NCBI GenBank assembly: GCA_018266435.1
Contig: JAFEAL010000003.1
Location: 124,001-188,000, forward strand
Length of the DNA: 64,000 nt
Direction: 5' to 3'
Source of the DNA: Bacteroidota bacterium
GTDB taxonomy: Bacteria > Bacteroidota > Bacteroidia > Cytophagales > Cyclobacteriaceae
Of this stretch, positions 36,938 to 45,786 are shown piece by piece. Positions within the stretch are counted from its first letter, which is position 1. Every line of letters starts with the position of its first letter. The notes under the pieces were generated by a model. It saw only the letters and a list, made by a program, of their open reading frames with translations, was not told the origin of the DNA and made no database searches. Made by a program: the position numbers and the translations under genes.

Positions 36938-37684
36938 ATGATATTACGGGCAGAAAATTTGGTAAAAAAATACAAGAAGCGCACCGTAGTAAATAACGTG
37001 TCGGTGCAAGTAGAACAAGGTGAAATTGTAGGTTTGCTTGGCCCTAACGGTGCCGGAAAAACAACAACATTTTACATGACGGTAGGCTTGATCAAGCCCA
37101 ATGAAGGAACCATTTTTTTAGATGAAGAAAATGTAACCGGTCTCCCCATGTACCAACGAGCCAAACGCGGCATTGGTTATCTGGCACAAGAAGCATCCGT
37201 GTTCCGAAAACTAAGTGTGGAAGAAAATATCTTAGCACCACTTGAGATGCGAAACATTTCTAAAAAAGACCGAAAAGAAAAAGTAGAAACCCTTCTTGAA
37301 GAATTCAGCCTTACGCATGTGCGAAAAAATTTAGGTATGGTGTTGTCAGGAGGAGAAAGAAGGAGAACAGAAATTGCAAGAGCTCTTGCGGTGGATCCTA
37401 AGTTTGTATTGCTCGATGAGCCCTTTGCCGGAGTAGATCCGATAGCCGTAGAAGAAATTCAAGGAATTGTAGCTCGACTCAAAAAGAAAAACATCGGCAT
37501 ACTGATCAGCGACCATAACGTAGATGAAACCCTGGCCATAACCGACCGCGCGTACTTAATGGTGGAAGGAAAATTGTTCAAAGCTGGCACAGCGCAAGAA
37601 TTGGCAGATGATCCGCTTGTGCGCAAAGTCTATCTCGGCCAAAATTTCCAATTGCGAAGAGCTAGGATAGAAACACAGCCGTAA
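36938..37684 (+). CDS. lptB: LPS export ABC transporter ATP-binding protein
   Basis: 248-residue cytoplasmic ATPase of the LptB2FG transporter that pulls LPS from the inner membrane to the Lpt bridge. Walker [15 protein letters not shown]-loop [11 protein letters not shown], signature [16 protein letters not shown], Walker [14 protein letters not shown] and the family-typical H-loop [15 protein letters not shown] are all present. The partner LptF/G and LptC are not in the window. It sits two bases after recJ, as in many Bacteroidota. Confidence 0.95.
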   Translation: MILRAENLVKKYKKRTVVNNVSVQVEQGEIVGLLGPNGAGKTTTFYMTVGLIKPNEGTIFLDEENVTGLPMYQRAKRGIGYLAQEASVFRKLSVEENILAPLEMRNISKKDRKEKVETLLEEFSLTHVRKNLGMVLSGGERRRTEIARALAVDPKFVLLDEPFAGVDPIAVEEIQGIVARLKKKNIGILISDHNVDETLAITDRAYLMVEGKLFKAGTAQELADDPLVRKVYLGQNFQLRRARIETQP

Positions 37685-37759
37685 GTGCCTTTTTCTTCTA
37701 ATTCTCACTTTTTTGGTTTGGTGATTGCCCTTCACTCGACTTAATTTTGAGGTTGCATT

Positions 37760-39277
37760 ATGCAGCTTCTTAACTCCATACTGACTTGGGTCATGAAAAA
37801 GCGAATCCACCAGATTGAGCTTTTCATGAAATATCCGCACGAAGTGCAGGAAGAAGTGCTCAAGCGCTTACTAAACATGGCCGCCTTCACAGAGTTTGGC
37901 ATTCGCCATGCCTTTACAGACATCGTAAATTACGAAGACTTTAAAAAACAGGTTCCCGTTCACACCTATGAACAGATTTTTCCATACATCGACCGGATCA
38001 TGCATGGTGAACAAAACATTTTGTGGCCTAGTGAAATAAAGTGGTTTGCCAAATCCAGCGGTACAACCAACGCAAGAAGTAAGTTTATTCCGGTTTCGCC
38101 TGAAGCTCTGGAAGAATGTCATTTCAAAGGAGGCAAAGACCTGCTTTCGATATACGTCAATAACTACCCCGACACAAAAATTTTTGATGGCAAAGGATTG
38201 GCGATAGGAGGAAGCTACCAGGTGAATGAATTTGACCCCAGCCAATCCTCTCATTATGGAGACGTATCCGCGGTGATCATGCAAAATCTTCCTCCATGGG
38301 CTGAGTTTATCCGCACACCAAGTTTAGAAGTGGCCCTGATGGGAAATTGGGAAGAGAAAATAGATAAAATTGCAACCAGCACGGCAAAGGCAAATGTGGC
38401 CCACATAGCCGGGGTGCCCACCTGGACTGTCTTGTTGTTGCAGCGCATTCTTGAACTGGAAAAGAAAAATAATATACTCGAAGTGTGGCCCAATCTGGAA
38501 GTATTCTTTCATGGGGCTGTTGCTTTTAAGCCATACAAAAATCTGTTTAAATCGATTATTCCGTCAGACCAAATGCGGTACTGGGAAACATACAATGCAA
38601 GCGAAGGCTTTTTTGGAATTCAAGACCGTAAAGATTCAGAAGATCTTCTGCTCATGCTCGATTACGGAGTATTTTATGAATTTATTCCGGTAGAAGAATG
38701 GGGCAAAGAATACCCGGATGCAGTTAGCCTGAATGATGTGGAGTTGGGAAAAAACTACGCCATGGTTATTTCTACCAATGCAGGCTTGTGGCGATATAAT
38801 ATTGGTGATACCGTGAAGTTTACCAGCTTGTCTCCTTACCGGATAAAAATTTCAGGACGCACCAAACACTTCATTAATGCTTTTGGCGAAGAGATGATTA
38901 TTGAAAATGCCGATGCCGCTATTGCGTATGCCTGTGAACAAACAAATGCGGTGATCGACAATTACACGGCCGCACCCATTTACCTTGAAAAATCGAAACG
39001 AGGAGGCCATGAATGGATTGTTGAATTTAAAAAGCAACCGGAAAATGTTGACCACTTTACAGAAGCGCTGGATGAAATGCTGCGCAAAGTGAATTCAGAT
39101 TACGATGCCAAACGCTCACACAACATAGCATTGGTAGCACCCAAGATTCATAGTGTTGCCGAGGGTACATTTTACAACTGGATGAAGAAGCGAGGTAAGC
39201 TGGGGGGACAAAATAAAGTACCCCGGCTTAGCAACTCACGTGAGTATGTAGATGAAATACTGGCCATGCAACAATAA
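37760..39277 (+). CDS. GH3-family acyl-adenylating protein
   Basis: 505 residues of the GH3 branch of the ANL adenylating superfamily: phosphate-binding loop WFAKSSGTTNARSKFI (about residue 98), SEGFFGIQ in the A5 region and WRYNIGDTVKFTS with the C-terminal flip segment. Plant GH3 enzymes conjugate amino acids to acyl acids through AMP intermediates; the bacterial substrate is unknown. In Bacteroidota this gene often follows lptB, as here (75-base gap), hinting at an envelope-lipid or lipoprotein-related role (inference). A terminator follows. Confidence 0.9.
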   Translation: MQLLNSILTWVMKKRIHQIELFMKYPHEVQEEVLKRLLNMAAFTEFGIRHAFTDIVNYEDFKKQVPVHTYEQIFPYIDRIMHGEQNILWPSEIKWFAKSSGTTNARSKFIPVSPEALEECHFKGGKDLLSIYVNNYPDTKIFDGKGLAIGGSYQVNEFDPSQSSHYGDVSAVIMQNLPPWAEFIRTPSLEVALMGNWEEKIDKIATSTAKANVAHIAGVPTWTVLLLQRILELEKKNNILEVWPNLEVFFHGAVAFKPYKNLFKSIIPSDQMRYWETYNASEGFFGIQDRKDSEDLLLMLDYGVFYEFIPVEEWGKEYPDAVSLNDVELGKNYAMVISTNAGLWRYNIGDTVKFTSLSPYRIKISGRTKHFINAFGEEMIIENADAAIAYACEQTNAVIDNYTAAPIYLEKSKRGGHEWIVEFKKQPENVDHFTEALDEMLRKVNSDYDAKRSHNIALVAPKIHSVAEGTFYNWMKKRGKLGGQNKVPRLSNSREYVDEILAMQQ

Positions 39278-39307
39278 AAAACCCGGAAATACACCGGTTT
39301 TTTTTAT
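39276..39307 (+). terminator. Rho-independent terminator after the GH3 gene
   Basis: A run of A, CCGG, loop AAATACA, CCGG and eleven or so T, with one bulged C. The symmetric A and T arms let it work in both directions, also for the leftward fadE gene ending at 39334. Confidence 0.75.
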
Positions 39308-39333
39308 TACTACTTATGCCTAAAACTTTATGC

Positions 39334-41136
39334 CTAAAAAGGATATTCAGTTTTGCTAATTGCGTAGTCGGCTACCTTGCGTCTCGCATTTTTCAAATTA
39401 TAAGGCTCAATTTTAGTGAAGCGTTTTAAGCCGAGCATCATCAATCGCAACTCATCACCCTCTGCAAAAGCATAAACAGCTTGCTTGCCGGCAGAAGAGG
39501 CTTTTTCAACAGCTTCATGCAAATAAATCATGACCATTTCTTTTTGTATTTCGCAGGCTTTTTCTCCATGCTGATGGATTAATTTTTCAACCCGCAAGAG
39601 AATGGACTCCGCTGCATAAATTTCAATGAGCATATCGGCAAGATTCATGATGACTTCTTGTTCTTCCGAAAGTTTCATCATGAACTTTTGTACGGCTGCA
39701 CCGGCAATAACGAGACCGGCTTTCTTTAAATTGGCCAATACTTTTTTCTCTTTCACAAAAACACCCTCTTCTTCACTGACACCAAAATCGGGTATGGACA
39801 TCAACTCTTTTTGCACGGCCATAGCAGGTGTCATCAGATCCAAAGAACCTTTCATGGCGCGTTTCATCAGCATATCAATCGTCAAGAGGCGATTGATTTC
39901 GTTAGTTCCCTCAAAAATTCTATTGATGCGTGCATCACGGTAGGCGCGATCCATCGGGCCTTCAGCCGAAAAGCCCATTCCTCCGTAAATTTGTACACCT
40001 TCATCTACTGTGTAATCCAAAACCTCTGACCCGTGCACTTTCAAGATGGCACATTCGATGGCAAATTCCTCAAGTGCTTTCAGTCTTGCTTTTGCAGAAT
40101 CCATTCCTCCGGCTACAAATGCATTATAAGCATCGTCAATATTTTGCGAGGCGCGATAATGTGCTGACTCGCTTGCAAAGATCTTGGTTACGGCTTCGGC
40201 AATTTTATGTTTGATTGCCCCAAAGTGTGAAATAGTTGTGCCAAATTGTTTGCGTTCAGTCGAATATTTGATTGCTTTTGAGATGGCCATTTTACTTCCG
40301 CCAATAGCTGCTACACCCAATTTGATACGGCCGATGTTCAAAATGTTTACTGCAATCTTGAACCCGTTCTCACGCTCGCTCAATAAATTCTCTACCGGAA
40401 CTTTGCAATCGTTGAAAAAAATCTGGCGCGTGGAGGAGCCTTTGATTCCCATTTTCTTTTCTTCTTCATTCATGGTGATGCCGCCAAAAGATCGCTCAAC
40501 GATAAATGCACTCAGGTTTTTGTCGTTATCGATTTTGGCAAACACGACATATAAATCGGCAAAGCCTCCGTTGGTGATCCACATCTTTTGTCCGTTGATC
40601 AAATAGTGTTTTCCGTCAGGTGTCAACACGGCTTTTGTTTTTCCTGAATTGGCATCAGAGCCCGAGTCGGGCTCGGTCAGGCAGTAAGAGGCTTTCCACT
40701 CACCGGTAGCGAGTTTGGGAATGTATTTTTTCTTTTGGGCATCGTTGCCGTAATATAAAATAGGAAGCGTGCCAATGCCTGTATGGGCAGAAAGGGCAAC
40801 GGCAACTGAATGTCCGCCTCCTATCACCTCTGCCACGAGCATAGTTGTATTGAAATCCATACCAAAGCCTCCCAGTTCTTGAGGAACGGAAGTGCCCAAC
40901 AACCCGAGTTCTCCGGCTTTATCCAGGATGGAGGGCATCAGCTTCGGTTCTTTCATCGAATCAATTTCATTGAGTTTCGGATAAACTTCTTTGTTAAGAA
41001 AATCTTTGCATTGCTGCATGATCATCTTTTGCTCTTCGTTAAATTCTTCGGGTATGAAGATGTCTTGTGCCTTCGTTTCCTTAATGAGAAACTCGCCTCC
41101 TTTGATTGCTTTTTTTGTTTCTGTTACAGTGCTCAT
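39334..41136 (-). CDS. fadE: Acyl-CoA dehydrogenase
   Basis: FAD enzyme for the first beta-oxidation step, 600 residues. It has the three-domain acyl-CoA dehydrogenase core (YCLTEPDSGSDANSG for substrate and flavin, KMWITNGGFADLY) and the RIFEGTNEINR motif near the catalytic region, plus a C-terminal helical extension of about 180 residues as in long-chain enzymes of the VLCAD/FadE type. Electrons go to ETF. It is the last gene of marR-fadN-fadA-fadE, with a 98-base gap to fadA. A TTGACCAA (minus strand) at 41169-41176 upstream recurs before fadN. Confidence 0.95.
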   Translation of the reverse strand: MSTVTETKKAIKGGEFLIKETKAQDIFIPEEFNEEQKMIMQQCKDFLNKEVYPKLNEIDSMKEPKLMPSILDKAGELGLLGTSVPQELGGFGMDFNTTMLVAEVIGGGHSVAVALSAHTGIGTLPILYYGNDAQKKKYIPKLATGEWKASYCLTEPDSGSDANSGKTKAVLTPDGKHYLINGQKMWITNGGFADLYVVFAKIDNDKNLSAFIVERSFGGITMNEEEKKMGIKGSSTRQIFFNDCKVPVENLLSERENGFKIAVNILNIGRIKLGVAAIGGSKMAISKAIKYSTERKQFGTTISHFGAIKHKIAEAVTKIFASESAHYRASQNIDDAYNAFVAGGMDSAKARLKALEEFAIECAILKVHGSEVLDYTVDEGVQIYGGMGFSAEGPMDRAYRDARINRIFEGTNEINRLLTIDMLMKRAMKGSLDLMTPAMAVQKELMSIPDFGVSEEEGVFVKEKKVLANLKKAGLVIAGAAVQKFMMKLSEEQEVIMNLADMLIEIYAAESILLRVEKLIHQHGEKACEIQKEMVMIYLHEAVEKASSAGKQAVYAFAEGDELRLMMLGLKRFTKIEPYNLKNARRKVADYAISKTEYPF

Positions 41137-41234
41137 GATCTTGAGTATTAGTATTGAATCCAGAGACTTTGGTCAATAAAATTTAATTGGGTAGAAAGAA
41201 GTCTCATTACTCTCTACACAATAATAGACATGTC

Positions 41235-42410
41235 TTAATTCAACAACTCATAAACCCCCGCCACACCCTGGCCGCCACCTACGCATGCTGTTACCATTCC
41301 GTATTTTTTCTTTTGCCTTCTCAATTCATTGAATAATTGAACGGACAAGCGTGCACCGGATGATCCCAGAGGATGGCCTACGGCAATGGCACCCCCATTC
41401 ACGTTCAGTATTTTCTTATCGATACCCAATTCTCTCACTACGGCCACCGATTGGGCTGCAAAGGCTTCATTTAATTCGATCAAATCCATGTCGGCCAGTT
41501 TCATGTTGGCATTTTTCAACGCTTTAGGTACGGCAGCTACCGGACCGATGCCCATAATGCGCGGGTCAACCCCGGCTGTAGCATAGCTCACCATTCGTGC
41601 AACGGGCTTTAGGTTTAGTTGTTTTACCATCTCTCCGCTCATCACGGCAACAAAGGCAGCGCCATCAGAAGTCTGCGATGAGTTGCCAGCCGTTACGGTA
41701 CCGCCCACGGCAAAAACAGGTTTTAGTTTTGAAAGGCCTTCTACCGTAGTTTCAGGGCGTATGCCTTCATCGGTAGCGACCACATGCTCGCGGGTTTTCT
41801 TTTTCATATTCTCATCCACGTACACTTCTTTTACGGTGATGGGCACCACTTCATCTTTAAATTTTCCTTCTTTCCAGGCAGCAGCAGCTTTCATGTGCGA
41901 TTCATACGAAAACTGGTCTTGGTCTTCGCGTGTTACATTGAATTGTTTCGAAACTTCTTCGGCCGTGAGCCCCATACTGGTATAGTATGTTGGATGGTCT
42001 TTGGCAATGGTATAGTTTAATGCAGTTCTAAATCCCATTACAGGAACGAGCGACATGGACTCTGTTCCCCCCGCTATGATAATATGTGCCTGGCCGGCTT
42101 GAATTCGCTGACTGGCGATAGCGATAGTCTCAATGCCCGAACCGCAATACCGGTTCACAATCATTCCTGGGTTATCCATACCTAATGCGAGGAGTGATAT
42201 CATTCTTCCCATTTGCATGCCTTGCTCGGCTTCAGGCACGGCATTGCCTACAATCAGGTCATCTACCATTTTGTTTTCCAGGCCGGGGATCGATTTGACC
42301 AGGTGTTTGATCACCTCGGCTGCAAGGTCATCAGGCCTTGTAAACCTGAACCCGCCTTTTTTGGCTTTGCCAACTCCCGTGCGAAAGCCTGCTACGATGT
42401 ATGCGTCCAT
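41235..42410 (-). CDS. fadA: Acetyl-CoA C-acyltransferase (3-ketoacyl-CoA thiolase)
   Basis: 391-residue thiolase that cleaves 3-ketoacyl-CoA in the last step of beta-oxidation. The nucleophile Cys89 is in NRYCGSGIETIA, the His is in GGAIAVGHPLGSSGAR and the second Cys in CVGGGQGVAG. The length is identical to Bacillus FadA as I recall it. It lies between fadN and fadE, with an 80-base gap to fadN that holds nested inverted repeats. Confidence 0.96.
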   Translation of the reverse strand: MDAYIVAGFRTGVGKAKKGGFRFTRPDDLAAEVIKHLVKSIPGLENKMVDDLIVGNAVPEAEQGMQMGRMISLLALGMDNPGMIVNRYCGSGIETIAIASQRIQAGQAHIIIAGGTESMSLVPVMGFRTALNYTIAKDHPTYYTSMGLTAEEVSKQFNVTREDQDQFSYESHMKAAAAWKEGKFKDEVVPITVKEVYVDENMKKKTREHVVATDEGIRPETTVEGLSKLKPVFAVGGTVTAGNSSQTSDGAAFVAVMSGEMVKQLNLKPVARMVSYATAGVDPRIMGIGPVAAVPKALKNANMKLADMDLIELNEAFAAQSVAVVRELGIDKKILNVNGGAIAVGHPLGSSGARLSVQLFNELRRQKKKYGMVTACVGGGQGVAGVYELLN

Positions 42411-42436
42411 AATTCGTTATTAGTTTGTACGTTATA

Positions 42437-42483
42437 TTGTTCGCCTTGGGTTATTCGAATAACGAACAACTATCAGCGAACAA
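42437..42483. repeat. Nested inverted repeats between fadN and fadA
   Basis: An outer eight-base perfect pair, TTGTTCGC (42437-42444) and GCGAACAA (42476-42483), encloses a perfect 14-base palindrome GTTATTCGAATAAC (42450-42463). In a leftward transcript it can form a hairpin between the two coding regions, perhaps stabilising or trimming the mRNA; the palindrome could also be a protein site. Confidence 0.55.
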
Positions 42484-42490
42484 TGATGAT

Positions 42491-44890
42491 TTAATTTCTC
42501 AAGGGTTTTCCTCCGGTAAGAATCGCTTGTATCCTTTCCAATGTTTTCTTCTCACCTGTTAGTGATAAGAATGCTTCTCTTTCCAAATCCAATAAATACT
42601 GTTCACTTACTTCTTGTGGAGAAGTCAAGTCGCCACCGCACATGACGTTGGCAATCCACTTGGCTACTTTAACATCATGATCGGAAATATAATTTCCCAT
42701 GCGCATGCCTTGCAGGCCTGCCAGAAACAAGGCCTGCCCGGTGCGACCCAGTACTTTAATATTTTTTGCGTGGGGTTTCATGGTATAACCGGCATCGGCC
42801 AACTCGATGGCTGCTTCTTTGGCATCGGCCAACTGGCGGTCTTTGTTCATGGAAACACGGTCAAGTTTTTTAAGGATGCCGATCTCCCTGGCCTCTTCGC
42901 ATGAGGTGGCCACTTTTGCTGTGGCTATGGTCATGAAGGCATTTTGAAGCGCGTTCAATTCCACATCACCTTCTTCCATGGCATCGCTCACGCGTTTGGT
43001 AAATTCTTTGGTGCCGCCTCCACCCGGAATGAGGCCCACCCCCACTTCAACTAACCCAATGTATGTTTCTGCAGCCGCTTGCGCGATATCGGCATGAAGG
43101 GTCATCTCACAGCCCCCTCCAAGTGTTCTTCCTTGCGGACATACAACCACTGGGATTGAAGAATAACGAATGCGCATCACCGATTGCTGAAATGCCTTAA
43201 TCATAAAATCGATTTCGTCATACTCTTGCTCGATGGCATACATGAACACTAACCCAAGATTAGCACCAAGCGAAAAATCTGCACCCTGGTGGCCAATTAC
43301 CAACCCGCGATAATCTTTTTCTGCCAGGTCAATGGCTTTGTTCATTCCTTCGATCACCGCACTGCCTAAGGTATAACTCTTGCTGTGCCATGAAAAGTTG
43401 AGGATACCATTGCCCAAGTCAATTACTTTTGAATCGGCATTTTTCCAAATTACATTTTCACTCTTGTTCTCGAGAATGATGAAATTTTCTTTGCCGGGAA
43501 TTCCTTTGTACGATTTTGAAGGAATGTCATAATATTTTTTTTGACCACCTTCACTCTTATAAAATGATTTATTGCCGGAAGCAAGCATATCGTAAACCCA
43601 TTGTGCGGGTTTATAGCCGGCTGCTTCCATGAGCGGAATACTTTTTTCAACACCCACGGCATCCCACGTTTCATAAGGCCCCAGTTCCCAGCCAAAGCCT
43701 CCGCTTACGGCATCGTCAATTCTGAAAACTTCATCGCTGATTTCAGGGATGCGATTGCTCACATACTGAAACAATCCAAAGAAACAATCGCGATAGAAAT
43801 CACCGGCTTTGTCTTTGCCGGCCAGTAGTACCTTGAACCGATCTCTTAAATTATCAATCGTCTTAGTGGTTTCGAGTGTGGCAAACTTTACTTTCTCCTT
43901 AGGTTTATACTCAAGTGTTTTCAAGTCGAGTGTCAGGATTTCAGTTTTGCCTTTGGCATCTTTTGATTTTTTGTAAAAGCCCTGACCGGTTTTGTCGCCC
44001 AGCCATTTGTTTTGATCAAGCTTGCTCACTACTTCGGGGAGCTTAAACATTTCGCGACCCTCATCATGCGGCAAGCCCGCGTATAAATTGTTGGCCACTT
44101 TTACAAGCGTATCCAATCCCACTACATCAGAGGTTCGGAACGTAGCCGACTTGGGCCTGCCAATTACCGGGCCGGTAAGTTTGTCGATCTCGTCTACATT
44201 GAGATCGAATTTTTTCATGGAGTCAATAACTTTTAACAAACCCCACACCCCCACGCGGTTGCCAATGAAGGCGGGCGTGTCTTTGCAGAGAACAGTTGTC
44301 TTGCCTAAAAAGAGATCGCCATAGTGTAATAAAAACTTCGTGATTTCAGGATCCGTTTTTGGCGTGGGGATTATTTCAAGAAGTTTTAAGTAGCGCGGAG
44401 GGTTGAAGAAGTGAGTGCCGGCAAAATGTTTTTGAAAGTCTTCGCTTCTTCCTTCGTCCATTAAATGAATGGGGATGCCCGAGGTGTTTGATGTGATCAG
44501 CGTTCCCGGGCTTCTGTATTTTTCAACTTCTTCAAAGACTTTCTTTTTGATATCGAGGTTCTCAACAACGACTTCAACAATCCAGTCTACATTTTTTATC
44601 TTGGGCATATCGTCAGTGAAATTGCCCAACAGGATGCGCGAAGCAAATTTTTTACTGAACAATGAAGCGGGGTTGGCCTTTAAAGTAGCCTCAAATGCAC
44701 TGTGTACGATTCTGTTTTTTACTGCCGGATGGTCAAGCGTCAGGTTTTTCTTTTTTTCGTCATCGGTCAGTTCTTTTGGGGCAATATCGAGCAGCAACAC
44801 TTCACAACCTATGTTGGCAAAATGGCAAGCAATGCGCGAGCCCATGATACCTGAGCCGAGTACGGCTACTTTTTTAATGGTACGGTTCAT
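42491..44890 (-). CDS. fadN: 3-hydroxyacyl-CoA dehydrogenase / enoyl-CoA hydratase
   Basis: Bifunctional beta-oxidation enzyme, 799 residues from ATG 44890 (a TTG ten codons earlier lies in a palindrome and is not used). The dehydrogenase part is N-terminal: VLGSGIMGSRIACHF for NAD, with GTHFFNPPRYLKLLEIIP carrying the catalytic His and Glu. The crotonase part is C-terminal: GADFSLGANLG, GRTLGGGCEMTLHAD and VGLIPGGGGTKEF. This order is opposite to E. coli FadB and matches Bacillus FadN. Upstream lies the marR-type gene (78 bases), downstream fadA and fadE. Confidence 0.95.
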   Translation of the reverse strand: MNRTIKKVAVLGSGIMGSRIACHFANIGCEVLLLDIAPKELTDDEKKKNLTLDHPAVKNRIVHSAFEATLKANPASLFSKKFASRILLGNFTDDMPKIKNVDWIVEVVVENLDIKKKVFEEVEKYRSPGTLITSNTSGIPIHLMDEGRSEDFQKHFAGTHFFNPPRYLKLLEIIPTPKTDPEITKFLLHYGDLFLGKTTVLCKDTPAFIGNRVGVWGLLKVIDSMKKFDLNVDEIDKLTGPVIGRPKSATFRTSDVVGLDTLVKVANNLYAGLPHDEGREMFKLPEVVSKLDQNKWLGDKTGQGFYKKSKDAKGKTEILTLDLKTLEYKPKEKVKFATLETTKTIDNLRDRFKVLLAGKDKAGDFYRDCFFGLFQYVSNRIPEISDEVFRIDDAVSGGFGWELGPYETWDAVGVEKSIPLMEAAGYKPAQWVYDMLASGNKSFYKSEGGQKKYYDIPSKSYKGIPGKENFIILENKSENVIWKNADSKVIDLGNGILNFSWHSKSYTLGSAVIEGMNKAIDLAEKDYRGLVIGHQGADFSLGANLGLVFMYAIEQEYDEIDFMIKAFQQSVMRIRYSSIPVVVCPQGRTLGGGCEMTLHADIAQAAAETYIGLVEVGVGLIPGGGGTKEFTKRVSDAMEEGDVELNALQNAFMTIATAKVATSCEEAREIGILKKLDRVSMNKDRQLADAKEAAIELADAGYTMKPHAKNIKVLGRTGQALFLAGLQGMRMGNYISDHDVKVAKWIANVMCGGDLTSPQEVSEQYLLDLEREAFLSLTGEKKTLERIQAILTGGKPLRN

Positions 44891-44913
44891 ATTCTGATTT
44901 TCAATAAAGTCAA

Positions 44914-44927
44914 TGATCAATTGGTCA
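44914..44927. promoter_or_regulatory. Palindrome upstream of fadN
   Basis: TGATCAATTGGTCA, 12 of 14 bases symmetric (TGA.CAATTG.TCA), located 24 bases upstream of the fadN ATG. The half site TTGACCAA on the minus strand appears again at 41169-41176 upstream of fadE. This is a candidate regulator site. Confidence 0.4.
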
Positions 44928-44968
44928 AGTTAAGAAATCAGCCTGTTGATTCATGGACTGGTGTTCAA

Positions 44969-45409
44969 TTATTTATTGTTACTATCTGTTTTTTTTGAAA
45001 GTAGCTGGATATGTTGGATTACCTCAAAAAATACATTCAATTTTTGTTGAGAAATTTCCTCACGCACCGACTCGTTAAACCGGATCACAATTTCTTTTGC
45101 GTTCTCTCTCCGTTTCTTTCCTTCTCTCGTTAAAAAAACACGAACAGACCGTTTATCGTTCTTGTCGGCTTTCCGCACGATGAGTTTATTATCTTCCATT
45201 GACTTGAGCAGGCGTGTAAGGCTTCGCGGTTCCAGCCCCATTTGTGGGGCAATTTTTGTTGCCGGAGTTCCCTCGTCTCCATGGATGGTTAACAAGGCAA
45301 ACCCGATAGACATTGTGCCGCCAAACCTGGAAGCTTGCTGGTTATAGAACCTGGAGATGCCGTGCCAGGCGGTACGAATATGGTGATCAATGGTTTCTTC
45401 GCGCTTCAT
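44969..45409 (-). CDS. MarR-family transcriptional regulator
   Basis: 146 residues with winged-helix MarR features: FALLTIHGDEGTPATKIAPQ, GLEPRSLTRLLKSMEDN as recognition helix, and the wing KADKNDKRSVRVFLTREG. Such regulators respond to small ligands, often acyl or aromatic CoA esters. As first gene before fadN-fadA-fadE on the same strand, it is the likely regulator of the beta-oxidation operon, in the place taken by a TetR-type FadR in Bacillus. Two palindromes lie in its upstream region. Confidence 0.93.
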   Translation of the reverse strand: MKREETIDHHIRTAWHGISRFYNQQASRFGGTMSIGFALLTIHGDEGTPATKIAPQMGLEPRSLTRLLKSMEDNKLIVRKADKNDKRSVRVFLTREGKKRRENAKEIVIRFNESVREEISQQKLNVFFEVIQHIQLLSKKTDSNNK

Positions 45410-45424
45410 ATAAAGGCCTCGAAG

Positions 45425-45443
45425 ATAATAAGAAATTTATTAT
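45425..45443. promoter_or_regulatory. Candidate MarR operator
   Basis: ATAATAA, five bases GAAAT, TTATTAT: a perfect seven-base inverted repeat, 16 bases upstream of the marR-type start codon. Spacing and length suit a MarR dimer controlling its own operon. Confidence 0.55.
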
Positions 45444-45489
45444 GCACGCATACTATTAAAAATTTATTTTATTGTCAGGCCGGGTGCAT

Positions 45490-45505
45490 CCTGAATTTAT
45501 TCAGG
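45490..45505. repeat. Hairpin in the marR upstream region
   Basis: CCTGAATTTATTCAGG: a perfect seven-base stem with two-base loop, 81 bases upstream of the marR-type gene. The 377-base gap 45410-45786 holds only these palindromes and the divergent promoter region of the DUF6090 gene; no open frame in it looks convincing. Confidence 0.5.
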
Positions 45506-45786
45506 CTCACTAAATATTTAAGGCAATCTTTACTTCGAGGATTTTGCAAGTATGTATGACGCGCAAAATTCAACAGTTGCGCCATGATGAAATTACTAAG
45601 CTCTTTTTTCAAATGCCTGGTTTTCATACATAAGCGTTGTACAATACTTTTAAATTCCACAGCTATTACAAAATTTAGGCAATTATCTGGAGCATACACC
45701 AAGACAAGGTAATGAGCCGAAATCAGGTCAACGAAAAAAACCTACGCAATAATTGTCTTAATTTCTAATTTTATAAAAATGTTAGC

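Noticed and set aside
44469..44897. 142-codon plus-strand frame antisense to fadN
   Set aside because: Covers the NAD-binding domain of FadN in reverse; Ser/Phe-rich shadow.
45475..45702. 75-codon minus-strand open frame upstream of marR
   Set aside because: Composition and codon use do not look like the neighbours, it overlaps a palindrome and has no recognisable motif.
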